A stretch of DNA of 64,000 bases from Aphelenchoides besseyi. Taxonomy: Eukaryota > Nematoda > Chromadorea > Rhabditida > Aphelenchoididae. The notes beneath the pieces are model-generated. The model worked only from the letters and a program-made list of their open reading frames with translations. It did not search any database and was not told the origin of the DNA. The stretch is from assembly GCA_024699855.1 (NCBI GenBank), contig JAMPIQ010000003.1:7316001-7380000 (forward strand), in the 5' to 3' direction. This document shows, piece by piece, positions 54,850 through 64,000 of this stretch (positions are counted from its first letter, which is position 1; each line of letters begins with the position of its first letter). A program made the translations under genes and the position numbers.

Positions 54850-55165
54850 GCTTGAAAAATCCCGCAGTTCATGGAGCTCTCAAATGTGAACCCTTCAAAA
54901 TGTTTCCACAAGATGACGAGCTTCTAAAGATGGAGGTCCACGTTCTTCGTCGATTAACCAACGCAAAGCACGTTTGCAAATTGATGAGTACCGGAAAGGT
55001 TCGTTTACTTCCTTCTGCTTCTCTACTATCAAATTCAAGGACCGAACTTTACTTTTGTTGTTATGACTTTGCTTGGTCGAGCGTTGAGTGATATTCGACG
55101 TGCGTGTCCGGATCGCAAGTTCTCTATTGGCACTACAATGATAATAGGTTTGGAGTGTGTTGAGT
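54850..55165 (+). pseudogene. Truncated CK1/TTBK-like kinase copy
   Basis: NPAVHGALKCEPFKMF (ATP-binding Lys region) and LLKMEVHVLRRLTNAKHVCK, then after a 43-bp intron PNFTFVVMTLLGRALSDIRR and CPDRKFSIGTTMIIGLECVE. That is the N-lobe and first C-lobe helix of a nematode TTBK/CK1 kinase. The glycine loop and everything after the helix (HRD, DFG) are missing, and a stop follows shortly. A dead fragment, distinct from the kinase at 5783. Confidence 0.75.
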
Positions 55166-55706
55166 ATTTTTGTTTAGGAAACGAGAGAGAACTCAAGCAG
55201 TAAATGCAACCCGCATTTACGAGGGATTGACCACACGACGTGATGTAGACAGGATTGAAGAGTGGGTTCAACATTGATAAGGGCGACGATCAGGGAGTAA
55301 GTCATTTTTCCGGCGTCTCAACTGTCGACGATACGATAGTTAACGTCAAGAACATCAAGTGATTACATTTGATTAGATACAAATAAATCTACCGAGATCT
55401 TTTTGCCATTTGAATGTTGTTTATCTTTTAGACAATACAAGTTTCTAGGAACTCGAAGTCAACTCGAAATAAACGTAAAACAAGTTGATTGAATAGGCAA
55501 TCGCGCAATCGTACAAACAACTACGCAAAATGTAAACCAAGATTGTTCGATCTATTGTTCCGGTGAGTGGAACAAGCGACGTGACTCCTTCGTCAAACAT
55601 ACGCCCAATACCCGTCTCAATCCGACTTTTAAAGTTGACTGAAGAACTGTAAGCGTGTGTTTAGATCTAAGTTTTTACTTAATCGATAATTAACTTTAGT
55701 TTCAGA
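55166..55706. other. Intergenic before the GST cluster
   Basis: No gene seen. It ends in TTTAGTTTCAG (55695-55705), a good splice or spliced-leader acceptor directly before the GST start. Confidence 0.4.
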
Positions 55707-56418
55707 ATGTCAAAATACAAACTGACTTATTTTCAACCACGAGCTTTGGCGGAATGTTCTCGTCTTGTGTTGCACTACGCCGGTCAACAATTTGAAGATG
55801 TTAGATTGACTCATGATGAGTTTCCAAGCTTGAAAGATTGTAAGAATGGAAATGTTAATAGAGCTGACTATATGGTCTTTTCAAGCATTGCCTTACGGTC
55901 AATTACCATTGTTGGAATGTGATGGGCAGAAAATTTGTCAATCGGGAGCAATCGTCCGCTTTCTAGCCAATCGATTCGGTTTGAATGGAAAAAACGAATT
56001 CGAAAGTGCAAAAGCCGATGAAATATACGCATTTTTTTACGATTCAATCAGATCCCACATGCCCTACAACGCTGCTCGACTCGGACTAAATCCAAAAGCC
56101 GATACTGTAAATTAAAAGCTTGAAGACGAGTTCTAAATTTTCTTTCAGAAAAAACTCCATCAAGAAGTGTTTTTACCGGCAGCTCGGAAAGCACTTCCCG
56201 TTTACGACAATTTGATCAAATGGAGCACCTCGGGATTTCTGCTTCCGAGCGGTTTAAGTTACATTGATTTCGTTGTTGCTGAGCACTTGCAAACTATTTT
56301 CTTGATGGAACCGAAGTTTGCTGAGGAGTATCCGTCATTGGCGAAGTTCAAAAACAAGGTCCACAATCTTCCGCAAATTGCCGAATATGTTCGTCAACGT
56401 CCTAACACTATCGTATGA
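55707..56418 (+). CDS. gst: Sigma-class glutathione S-transferase
   Basis: Conjugates glutathione to electrophiles, or makes prostaglandin D2 in some sigma members. It starts MSKYKLTYFQPRALAECSRL, giving the Tyr of the thioredoxin-like domain. After the first intron, SLPYGQLPLLECDGQKICQS provides the cis-Pro and the glutathione-binding Gln-Ser. The helical domain runs GAIVRFLANRFGLNG...FLLPSGLSYIDFVVAEHLQT and ends YVRQRPNTIV at 56418. About 205 residues, normal length, three exons. First of three sigma GST genes in 4 kb. Confidence 0.95.
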
Positions 56419-57044
56419 AATTGGACCCAATTGATCTGCTTGAATCACAATCCACAGACTTTCGTTTGAATTCGCAGAAATTAGTTCCGCATTAATCATG
56501 GAGTTTTACGCCTGGTTTAGTCTCCAGTTTCTATTTTTATTAGTGGTTGCCATTTGAGTAAACAATCAACCCGTCACTAGTGAACGTATTTACAAAGAAT
56601 ATCAATGTCCACTTTTCGCTTAGTTTTGAACTCGTTCTGAATCCCAACGAACTTTTGTTGTTCGCAATAGCAATCTTAAGTGTTCGTTGTTATCGTGTTA
56701 TTGAAAGTCATGACCAAGTCGAATGCAAGAACTTTTGCACGGAATGAAGCACAACTGAACAAACTATTAAAATGAAACGGGAAGTACGCACTTGAATCCT
56801 AACTACCGACCATACGAATTCAATCGTATGGCTCAACGAATGAACATTTGATTTCTAACCATTGGCCTGACAACCAAACGGTCAACTGCAGCTGCTTCAA
56901 AAATAACTCACCTGCTGTCGTCCATTTTAGTCGTGGAGGCGAATATAAAACCCATAAAGGAGGTTAATCGACCGCAAATTTTGCTCATAAAAATCTCCTC
57001 ACAAATTCTACTAGTCAATTATAATTCCTGTTTTACAGCATTCA
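56419..57044. other. Intergenic between GST genes
   Basis: About 625 bp without a recognisable gene; TTTTACAG (57031-57038) precedes the next ATG. Confidence 0.4.
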
Positions 57045-58806
57045 ATGTTCTTCTCAATATTTCTGCTCAGTTTGTTCATTATATTTGATCTCAGTATAAC
57101 CGAGCACTCAATTGCAAACGGTTATGTTGATGCTATCGATGTATCCAACATTCGTCGATTAAGATCAGCATCAGTCGAAGAATTAATACCTGAACCGGCA
57201 GTCAATGTCAGTGCTTTAACTTCAACTTCAACAACAACAATTTCATCGATTTCTGAAACATCACCAGCAATTAGCACTGCTGGAGTACAACATGATTTGA
57301 CCGTTGCAACTACTCGCAAACCAAAATCTCGTCACGGTAAAAAACATCGAACAAAAAGCAACTCAACTCTTGGTAAGATTCACTAAACACCAACTAAGCA
57401 ATCTTTTATTTAGCTGATGAAACAACCAATCAAAGCCACGAATTTGAACCACCTTCTTCCTTTTCAGTACAAACCTCGACTGTCACTGAAATGACGACTT
57501 CACCTCCACCTCGAGCTCACGATCAACAACAAACCGAAAGAACAACTGCTAGTCTTAATGGAGCAAGCGGATTGACAACTAAAATTGCTCAAATGTTAGA
57601 TGCGACAATTTCTACTGTTCTTACTCCTGCATTCGACACAGCAACCACTTCAATTGAACCACTGCGTGAAGAGCATGTTGCAATTGCCGGACATAAATTT
57701 GGCCGTTTACATCACAAACACAAATCCACAACACCAGCTCCCACTGATACAGAACAATTGGTATCATAACTGATACCCAACAATGAATATTCGATTAATT
57801 TCAGATGTTGGAAGGTGGTGATGAAGATGCACTTTCTCAAGTTTCAAACAGCTCCAGTTCATCGGATAAAAGCACCCTGAAACCAAAAACGGACGATGGC
57901 GATGCACCAGCAGTCAAATCGACCGAAACCGAGGTACAGAAACGAGCGTATTGTTATTCGACTGTTAAACTGTAGATCGAAATCTCTGAACCACAAGAAC
58001 CACGAAAACGATGGAAATTAATCTATTTCGATGCGAAAGGTGTGTGCGAGTCTATCCGTTTGATGTTCCATTTCGTGAATCAGAGTTTTGAAGATCACCG
58101 TATAACAAAGAAACAATGGTTGGCGATGAAAGACTGTAAGGTTGAACTGCTTTCTATTTAACTGACCATTATTTTTAGCTACTTTCTACGGCAAAATTCC
58201 AATTCTGGAGGTCGATGGTTTGTTTTCATAATTGAACATCAACAATTTCCACGTTTTAGGCAAACCATTAGCTCAATGCTACGCAATCTCTCGATATCTG
58301 GCCAAGCAATTTGGTTCAAAAGCAATCACTTACATTTTACAATTGTGATTTCAGGTTTGATCGGTGCTGACGATTGGGAGGCGGCAAAACTGGACGAGAT
58401 CGCTGACTTTCACAAAGGAGTACACAACGAGTTGTCACCGTACATTTACGTTATAAGCGGTTATCGTCGTGGTGATCGGGTTTGATTGGACTTTCGTTGA
58501 GTGATCGTTTTATTGATGCTTTAGGATGCATTGCGTAAAGATGTGTTTATTCCAACAGTTGAGAAGAACTTTCCGATTTACGTGAATTTGCTCAAACAAT
58601 CGGCATCTGGATTCTTTGGTCGTAGCAATGTTACGTGGGTTGATTTTGTTGTTTGCGAGTACATGAGCACAATCAAACACTACGAACCAGTAATTATGGA
58701 AAAGTATCCAATGATTACGAAGTTCATTGACAAAGTTCAAAGTTTACCGCAAATCAAAGATTACATCAAATCTCGTGCACAGACTCCGCTTCAAGTTCAA
58801 TATTGA
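57045..58806 (+). CDS. Secreted mucin-like N-terminus fused to a sigma-class GST
   Basis: Nine exons, all joined in phase. Residues 1-20 (MFFSIFLLSLFIIFDLSITE) are a signal peptide. About 280 residues of Thr/Ser/Pro-rich, low-complexity sequence follow (ALTSTSTTTISSISETSPAI; basic KSRHGKKHRTKSNSTL; HKHKSTTPAPTDTEQL). Then comes a complete sigma GST: RKRWKLIYFDAKGVCESIRL, STFYGKIPILEVDGKPLAQC, YAISRYLAKQFG, KNFPIYVNLLKQSASGFFGR and VTWVDFVVCEYMSTI, with a TGA at 58804-58806. The usual glutathione-contact Gln-Ser is Gln-Cys here. The linker resembles O-glycosylated mucin stalks. Secretion is inferred from the signal peptide and should be checked by transcript. Confidence 0.8.
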
Positions 58807-58941
58807 AATCGTTTTCTTTGACCTAACTAAACAGTCCTGTTTGTTTGTATATGATCGTTTTATTGGCCTTTTGCAGTAAATAGAAAGCTGTTGATTCGTT
58901 TAAAACAATTCGAAAAGAATGGTTAAGAACATTGAAATGCA

Positions 58942-59765
58942 CTATACATCGCTCGACGGTCGTATCTTAATATAATCAACGAGATTTGGAAGACTATGTA
59001 CTCTTTCGATGAAAGCAAGTAGTTCTCGGTACTTCTTAAAACTGTTGGGTTCGAGGTTTTTGATTGACAAGAAGTATTCAACGTAATAGAAATCGATCCA
59101 ACTCAGACCGCTGGGCAACAGAAAACCCGATTTGTTTTCCTCCAAAATGCCCACAAACAATGGGAAGTTGCGACTGATGGCCGGTTGGAAAATCTGTTTT
59201 CTCATTTTCTTCTAAACATATTCACTTGTTCAGGTTTGTGATCAATCCAAATTAACGCACCTTGTCACCTTCGGCTCTACCAAGCAAAACAAAAAGATAA
59301 GGATTCAGCTCTCGAACAAAGTCTTTGAAAACTCCCGAGTATTGGTCGATTTGGGCTCTTTCCCATTCCGTTTTACCATTCAATCCTACAACACAAATGT
59401 TCTTCATAATCATTTCCGTTCATACCAAACCAAGAACCGAGTAAACGTGAAATCGAATGACTTTGTGTCAAAACAAACTTGTTATCGATTTTAAGCTCAG
59501 GCAACATTCCGGTTCGAGATGCTAAGTATTGAATGAGTTTAATAGATGAATTCGGATTCTTACACTCTTTGTAGTCTGCCCAATCTTCCATCGACATTCT
59601 TATGTCGTTGAAAGGAATACCTTCGTATTGGAAGATCATGCGGATCGGTTCACCAAGTCCACGCACGTCAAAATACTCTAAAACATAGTGATATCTACGG
59701 GGATCAGAACGTCTAAATTCAATTGCGGTATTTACGCTTTTTCGTAACAAACTTGCCGACAACAA
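58942..59765 (-). CDS. gst: Sigma-class glutathione S-transferase, third copy
   Basis: YHY-VLEYFDVRGLGEPIRM holds the catalytic Tyr region. After an intron at the same place as in the other copies, SRTGMLPELKIDNKFVLTQS supplies cis-Pro and Gln-Ser. Then HSISRLLGSWFG, RKQIFQPAISRNFPLFVGIL and GFLLPSGLSWIDFYYVEYFL, ending IRPSSDV at 58942. The start is unclear: the frame is open back to 59765 but has no ATG there. A first exon beginning at the ATG near 59770 (MLCCRQ) can only be joined with a very short intron. Convergent with the mucin-GST gene, 135 bp between the stops. Confidence 0.88.
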
Positions 59766-60191
59766 AGCATCTTCTAATGAATAGTATTGACAATTAGGTC
59801 ATTCTGTTGGATAATTTAAGATACTTGTATACAAAACCACGTTATTTGAGACCATTTAGGTCAACAAACACGAGGATACAACACGCAAAGAATGGTTTTA
59901 TTATCGTTGCTCAGCATCGTTGCTAAGCATTGCGACGGTTGTTTTTGAAATTTTAAAGTGTCTAACAGAGTCAACAAGTGCCATTCGATCTGTGGACGAA
60001 AAAACGCAAGTGGCCAGCTTCTTTCAACCTTGAAAATGTCATTTCAAGCTAATGGTTACGTTTGTTGTATCGTAGTCTCAGAAATAGCCATAAAACTGCA
60101 CAACAATTACAAATGGATTTATGTAAAATACAGAGATCACGTATTTAAGAGCACATAACCTAAAAACTATGTGAACAAATAACGAATTTCT
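59766..60191. other. Intergenic
   Basis: Contains the uncertain GST 5' end; an unsupported open frame at 59958-60158. Nothing else recognised. Confidence 0.35.
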
Positions 60192-61148
60192 TTAAAGGTC
60201 CTCGATGTCAACATTCATTTTACTCGTTTCCGCAACGATTTCGTTCGAACGTTCAGTTTGTTGGGTTAAATCCAAAGCATTCGATGATTGTGAACTCGTG
60301 TTAGCGGATGCCAAATGATATTGAGGTTCAGGTGATGGAATTGTGGTCGAGTCAACGTTGGTCTGTGCATTCATTTTCTTGCGATGAGATCGAGCGTTGT
60401 TACTAAAAAGAAGCGATGAGAATACGTAAACTCAACAAACAAGTAGTTTCGAGCCACTGTGCCGGCCATCGTTCTTGCAATGGGTAGAAGTTGTGCGCGT
60501 TGGATGTGAGTAGGATTAAAACCATCAACAATTGCTTCTAAAAGAAAGTTCAGCACGCATCCCGACTAACTACCTGATAGTTGGCTGATAAATTCAGTCG
60601 GAAGTTTAACGTACCGCGCCGGTCTTCCTTTTCCGATCGAATCCTCAGTGAACGTTAATTGATCAGCAACAACATCAAAAAGCTATAAACAAAAATATGT
60701 TCACTTTAAGATGATCGTTACTTTTCGAATAACCGCCGTAGTAATTGGCTGAACTACTTGGTTTAACGAGCATCCGTTTAAGCCGTGGCCATTCGAAATG
60801 TCGGCAACAATCGAGCCAATTGCTTTCACTCTATTTGGTTGCAACGGATCGAAACCTTTGATTAGTCGGGGTTTCACATGAATAGCATTAAAAACCAACT
60901 TAAACGTATAATTAGTTTTGCTTTGGGCTTAGTATCACTTTTTCATCGGATTCTTGATACTGACAGGTCTTCGAATGCTGAGTCTCCAGTTGTCGACGTA
61001 AATCGGCATTTTCCTTTCGTAATTCCTCAACTACATGAAACAAGTAAACAATTGCATTCGCGACTTCTGTTTTCCACTTATTGTTGTCATCCAACGACAT
61101 GAACATTGAGAGCGGATCGAAGTTCGGTTCTTGACGATCTTCCACCAT
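60192..61148 (-). CDS. Orphan protein with N-terminal coiled coil
   Basis: Five exons splice in frame from MVEDRQEPNFDPLSMFMSLD. A short coiled coil follows (VVEELRKENADLRRQLETQ), then LVFNAIHVKPRLIKGFDPLQ with VADISNGHGLNGCSLNQVVQ. Further on are LFDVVADQLTFTEDSIGKGR, then EAIVDGFNPTHIQRAQLLPI. Last is a basic NNARSHRKKMNAQ followed by a Ser/Thr-rich acidic tail ending VDIEDL at 60192. About 265 residues. The combination of coiled coil, compact domain and low-complexity tail suggests a nuclear or adaptor protein. No family recognised. Confidence 0.6.
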
Positions 61149-61652
61149 CACTTCAAAACAAGAATCCGATCTACAAAAATCTTTAATCAAGACCATCACT
61201 GTTGGCACAAATAAACGCAGTCTACAGTATTTTCGATCTTCAAACGAGCAATCAGATCAAATTGATTTCTCCGCCGAAAGATTCTCATTTGCGCGAGAAC
61301 GACAATTGACAACACGAAAAGACCCGAACGGATAACGACTAACAAAGAGCAGATCAAAATTCAAGTATGCAAGTGCATCAAAAGCTGGTGCACATTCCAG
61401 ATTCTTCCAAACTATTGGTGACACGTTCAGGTAAACTGCAGAACTATCAGTGGAAAAGTGCAAGCGAAACAGTTGGGCGAAGAAAGTTCGCCGAAAAAAC
61501 GAGTGATCATTGGAATTAGGACGAATATTCACGGTCACGTAAACAGTCAAACACACGTTTCGTGACTTCTTCATTTTCGACAACTGTCAAGGGTAGGTAT
61601 TGTAACTTAGTGTTGTGAAATCAGTTACAATTGATTTTTAAATGTCGGTCAA
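61149..61652. other. Intergenic, possibly coding
   Basis: A 108-residue minus-strand frame (61257-61583, MSKMKKSRNVCLTVYVTVNI) has some protein-like texture but no domain and no splice link to its neighbours. Confidence 0.3.
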
Positions 61653-61870
61653 CTAGTGAAAGTAGCAAGACAACTTCTTAATTACTAACATCGAACAATT
61701 CGATGAGCAGTTCGGCAAACGCACTTTCTCTTTGACGAATTTCACTGTGGACAAACAACCAAATTGCTTGTGTTGTTCTTTGAGTGCAATCGCTAATGGA
61801 GGTCGACGGGTTGGGTTAAGTGTCGAGCAATCAGAAAACAACGATGCCAATGAAAAGTGTTAAGTTCGAT
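61653..61870 (-). pseudogene. Possible protein-kinase C-terminal fragment
   Basis: LASLFSDCSTLNPTRRPPLA resembles the last kinase helix ('C...NP..RPP...L', invariant Arg). Nothing of the catalytic core is found upstream within 250 bp. Very short, so weak. Confidence 0.25.
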
Positions 61871-62087
61871 CTAAGATTACTGGAGTTGTAATGTAACTTT
61901 GTTTATTTTTTTAATAACATTCTTTAAAGCTTAAGATTAACTTTTAAGTTAAATTTGAGGAAATAAAACGAAATGAAATTCTACATGGCCGCAAAATTGA
62001 AGAATCTCAACAAAAACCCGTTTGGAAGATTAATCAGACATTTGTATCGATGAAATTTAAGAAGAATAGGCACCAATACTAAACATT
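61871..62087. other. 3' region of the RING gene
   Basis: AT-rich; nothing else. Confidence 0.3.
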
Positions 62088-64000
62088 TTACGAGTTCAGA
62101 AGTAGGTCGGATACAGACATCTGTGCAACAGTCGGTTTCAAGCCCCAGTGGTAACGGCACAAAGGACAGGATCCGCGATTTGTTTCACCTCGTCGATGTA
62201 TACACCAACTTTTAATGCATTCGAAGCAACCCACACATTTTCGACAAAAAACGCACGCCACCGGTTTGGCTGGATGGTCTTCCAAACATACAATACATTG
62301 ACTACCATCTAAATGTCGAACATTTAAACTCAAACACTAACAATAAGCTTACCATACGGAATTACCACTTGCTTATCGATACGCAACAATTCGCCTTCTA
62401 ATGGTCGGGTATCGCGTGCAGCGAAGTACTCCTCCAATTGCTCCAACTCAACTTCTGCATTCAAAGCAAGAAACGCTTGTCGACTGAGGAAATCGATGTG
62501 CTCCGGACGATCAGATGGACGATCCGTAGTGAAGAAACGATTGACCAAACGACGAACATGTGCGGGCGGTGCATTTGAAGGCTCTGTAATTCTCGGTGAA
62601 TATGATGCGATTCCTTCGTCCCCACTTGAATCAGCAAAAGCTAAACATCTATGTTGTCAGTCAACCTTCTCACAGTCAGCCATCTACCTTGATTGTTAAG
62701 ATACCAACTTGATTGTGAATGATGTGCGTGGCTGCTCGTCTCGAGTGGATTTTGTGTTGGATTCGTACTTGTCGTAGTGGCTGATCGTAAAATAGAAGCG
62801 TTATGATGAGGTGCTATAATTACATATAACAGAGAAAAGCAACAGGTTATCAAACGAACGTTGATTTGATGTCGTTGTTCGATGGAATGATTCACGAAAC
62901 GGATTTGTGTTTGAATGACGTTGATTGCGTTCACGTTCTTCATTTTGTCGTTGGATTCCTGAGAACTCGAAATAACACTCAATGGCTATTGTAACTTACG
63001 ATCTTGAAACAAACGTGATCGATTCATTTCCCAATCTAATCGATCGATTTCCCAACGTGATCGATTCATTTCCATACGACTTCGCGAATAACTTGTACGT
63101 CTGTTACTTGTTTCTTCTCTTGCTCGTGCACGTGCTTGCCAACGAGATATCCACGCTAAAAACTCTACGAATTAAGAAAGAAAATGCTTGATGTGTTACG
63201 TACGACGAGAATATGTTTGTGCGTTGTCCGAGTCGCTTGAGACATAGTTCACTCTTTCAGGAAACAATTCAATACTATCTGGTGAAGCCGGCCGATATGT
63301 TTCTAAAGTCAATGAATCAAACTACAAGTGTGTGAAACCAACCGTCATCGTCGCTGCTGGCGAACTGTGGTTCGAGGTTCGTTGAACTATTTGGCACCAC
63401 AATAATCTCCGGACTCGTTTCTCGTGTTTCCACCGGTTCAGCTAAATATTCGTTGATTAAAACCAAGAGAAAACATACGGTTAAACGATGAACCAAACAT
63501 TCTGTCAACTTCGCGAATCTCGTTGTTATCTTCTTCGTCAGTTGTATTGAGATTAATCAAATTCTCAGCTAAATAATCAATAAGACATTCTTGAAAACAT
63601 TTTCTTACAATTGTAATTCAAAACGAACGATTCTGAGATTGGCTCTGTTCCTACGGTTGCTACAGATGACAACGAAGTGATGTAGTCGTCTTCTGCTTCT
63701 GAATTTGGATTAACAGACTCAAGAATTGGTTCTTTACCTGTGTCAGAAGACAACCAAATGTCCTCGTTGTCGAATTCGTAGTGAGATTGCTGTTCGAAAA
63801 TCGGTTGCTCGATGGACAATGAGTTCACTAAACTTCATGTGAACCAATGATCTTATCATCAAGAACTTACGATCTTCGTCTTTGGCGATAATCAGTTTTG
63901 TTGCAACGTCGAGTGGCAATACGACTTGATTGAAAAACTCTTCAAAAGTCAGGAACAACCCTCGAATGTTTCTAGTCACCTCCAAAATCAGCGGGTTGTC
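62088..64000 (-). CDS. RING-finger protein with all-cysteine RING (5' end outside window)
   Basis: Nine or more exons connect in frame. The window edge gives ILEVTRNIRGLFLTFEEFFN. Acidic linkers follow (EDDYITSLSSVATVGTEPIS; SSDDDETYRPASPDSIELF), then an Arg/Trp-rich segment with 7-residue repeats (MNRSRWEIDRLDWEMNRSR). After VRRLVNRFFTTDRPSDRPEH and LNAEVELEQLEEYFAARDTR comes a C-terminal RING: CIVCLEDHP...CVFCRKCVGCFEC...SCPLC, stop at 62088-62090. The usual His ligand position is Cys, with five cysteines spaced two apart. Probably an E3 ubiquitin ligase; no ortholog recognised. Confidence 0.7.
63014..63076 (-). repeat. Tandem repeat, 3 x 21 bp, in the RING gene
   Basis: Three units (63014-63034, 63035-63055, 63056-63076) sharing GATCGAT...TTTCC, each coding seven residues on the minus strand (variants of W-E-[IM]-[DN]-R-[SL]-[RD]). 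Confidence 0.75.

Noticed and set aside
61653..61850. Complete small protein reading of the kinase-like fragment
   Set aside because: The similarity covers only the last kinase helix; I kept it as a low-confidence fragment and not as a gene.
1..64000. CRISPR arrays, bacterial operons, riboswitches
   Set aside because: The window is eukaryotic nuclear DNA; no direct-repeat/spacer array or such element was seen.

Overview
This is nuclear DNA of a nematode. The firmest evidence is a major sperm protein gene (17995-18465), a family found only in nematodes. Genes are compact, with very short introns (mostly 35-50 bp, GT...AG). They include close relatives of animal COX11, DJ-1/PARK7, casein kinase 1, Ariadne-1, VPS39, SCAP, HSP90, DHX37 and sigma-class glutathione S-transferases. 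I cannot name the species.

Layout. 1-9,022: housekeeping genes TPR-like, COX11, DJ-1, CK1-like kinase and Ariadne-1; the last appears to carry a frameshift in its C-terminal domain. 9,092-10,581: a dead Tc1/mariner element with clear TIRs and TA duplications. 11,123-21,000: a TauE/SafE-like membrane protein, a divergent PARP-like protein, VPS39, MSP, a small membrane protein and a membrane-anchored lysine-rich protein. 21,000-33,200: a gene-poor accessory tract of transposon debris (an apparently complete ISXO2/Merlin-type transposase, decayed ISXO2 and PIF/Harbinger pieces), broken host genes (ABCG transporter, UBL5), a duplicated unknown cassette and a hairpin repeat seen twice in the window. 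33,200-47,400: SCAP, a LIM protein, an orphan receptor-like membrane protein, HSP90 with candidate heat-shock elements, and the DHX37 helicase. 47,479-52,301: a young Ty3/Gypsy LTR retrotransposon (179-bp LTRs, GTTTT target duplication) with one stop in reverse transcriptase, nested in a LINE remnant. 53,376-64,000: an orphan gene, a kinase fragment, three sigma GST genes (one fused to a secreted mucin-like N-terminus), a coiled-coil orphan and a RING protein running off the right edge.

There is no single operon-like pathway. Several neighbours are divergent with short shared promoters (TPR/COX11, CK1/Ariadne-1, MSP/small membrane protein, HSP90/BEN-like). The most unusual items are the secreted mucin-GST fusion, the HSP90 C-terminus MQEVD, the PARP-like protein lacking two catalytic triad residues, the retrotransposon whose gag start codon lies in its primer-binding site, and the hairpin repeat pair. 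Gene models here are hand-spliced; boundaries should be read as proposals.
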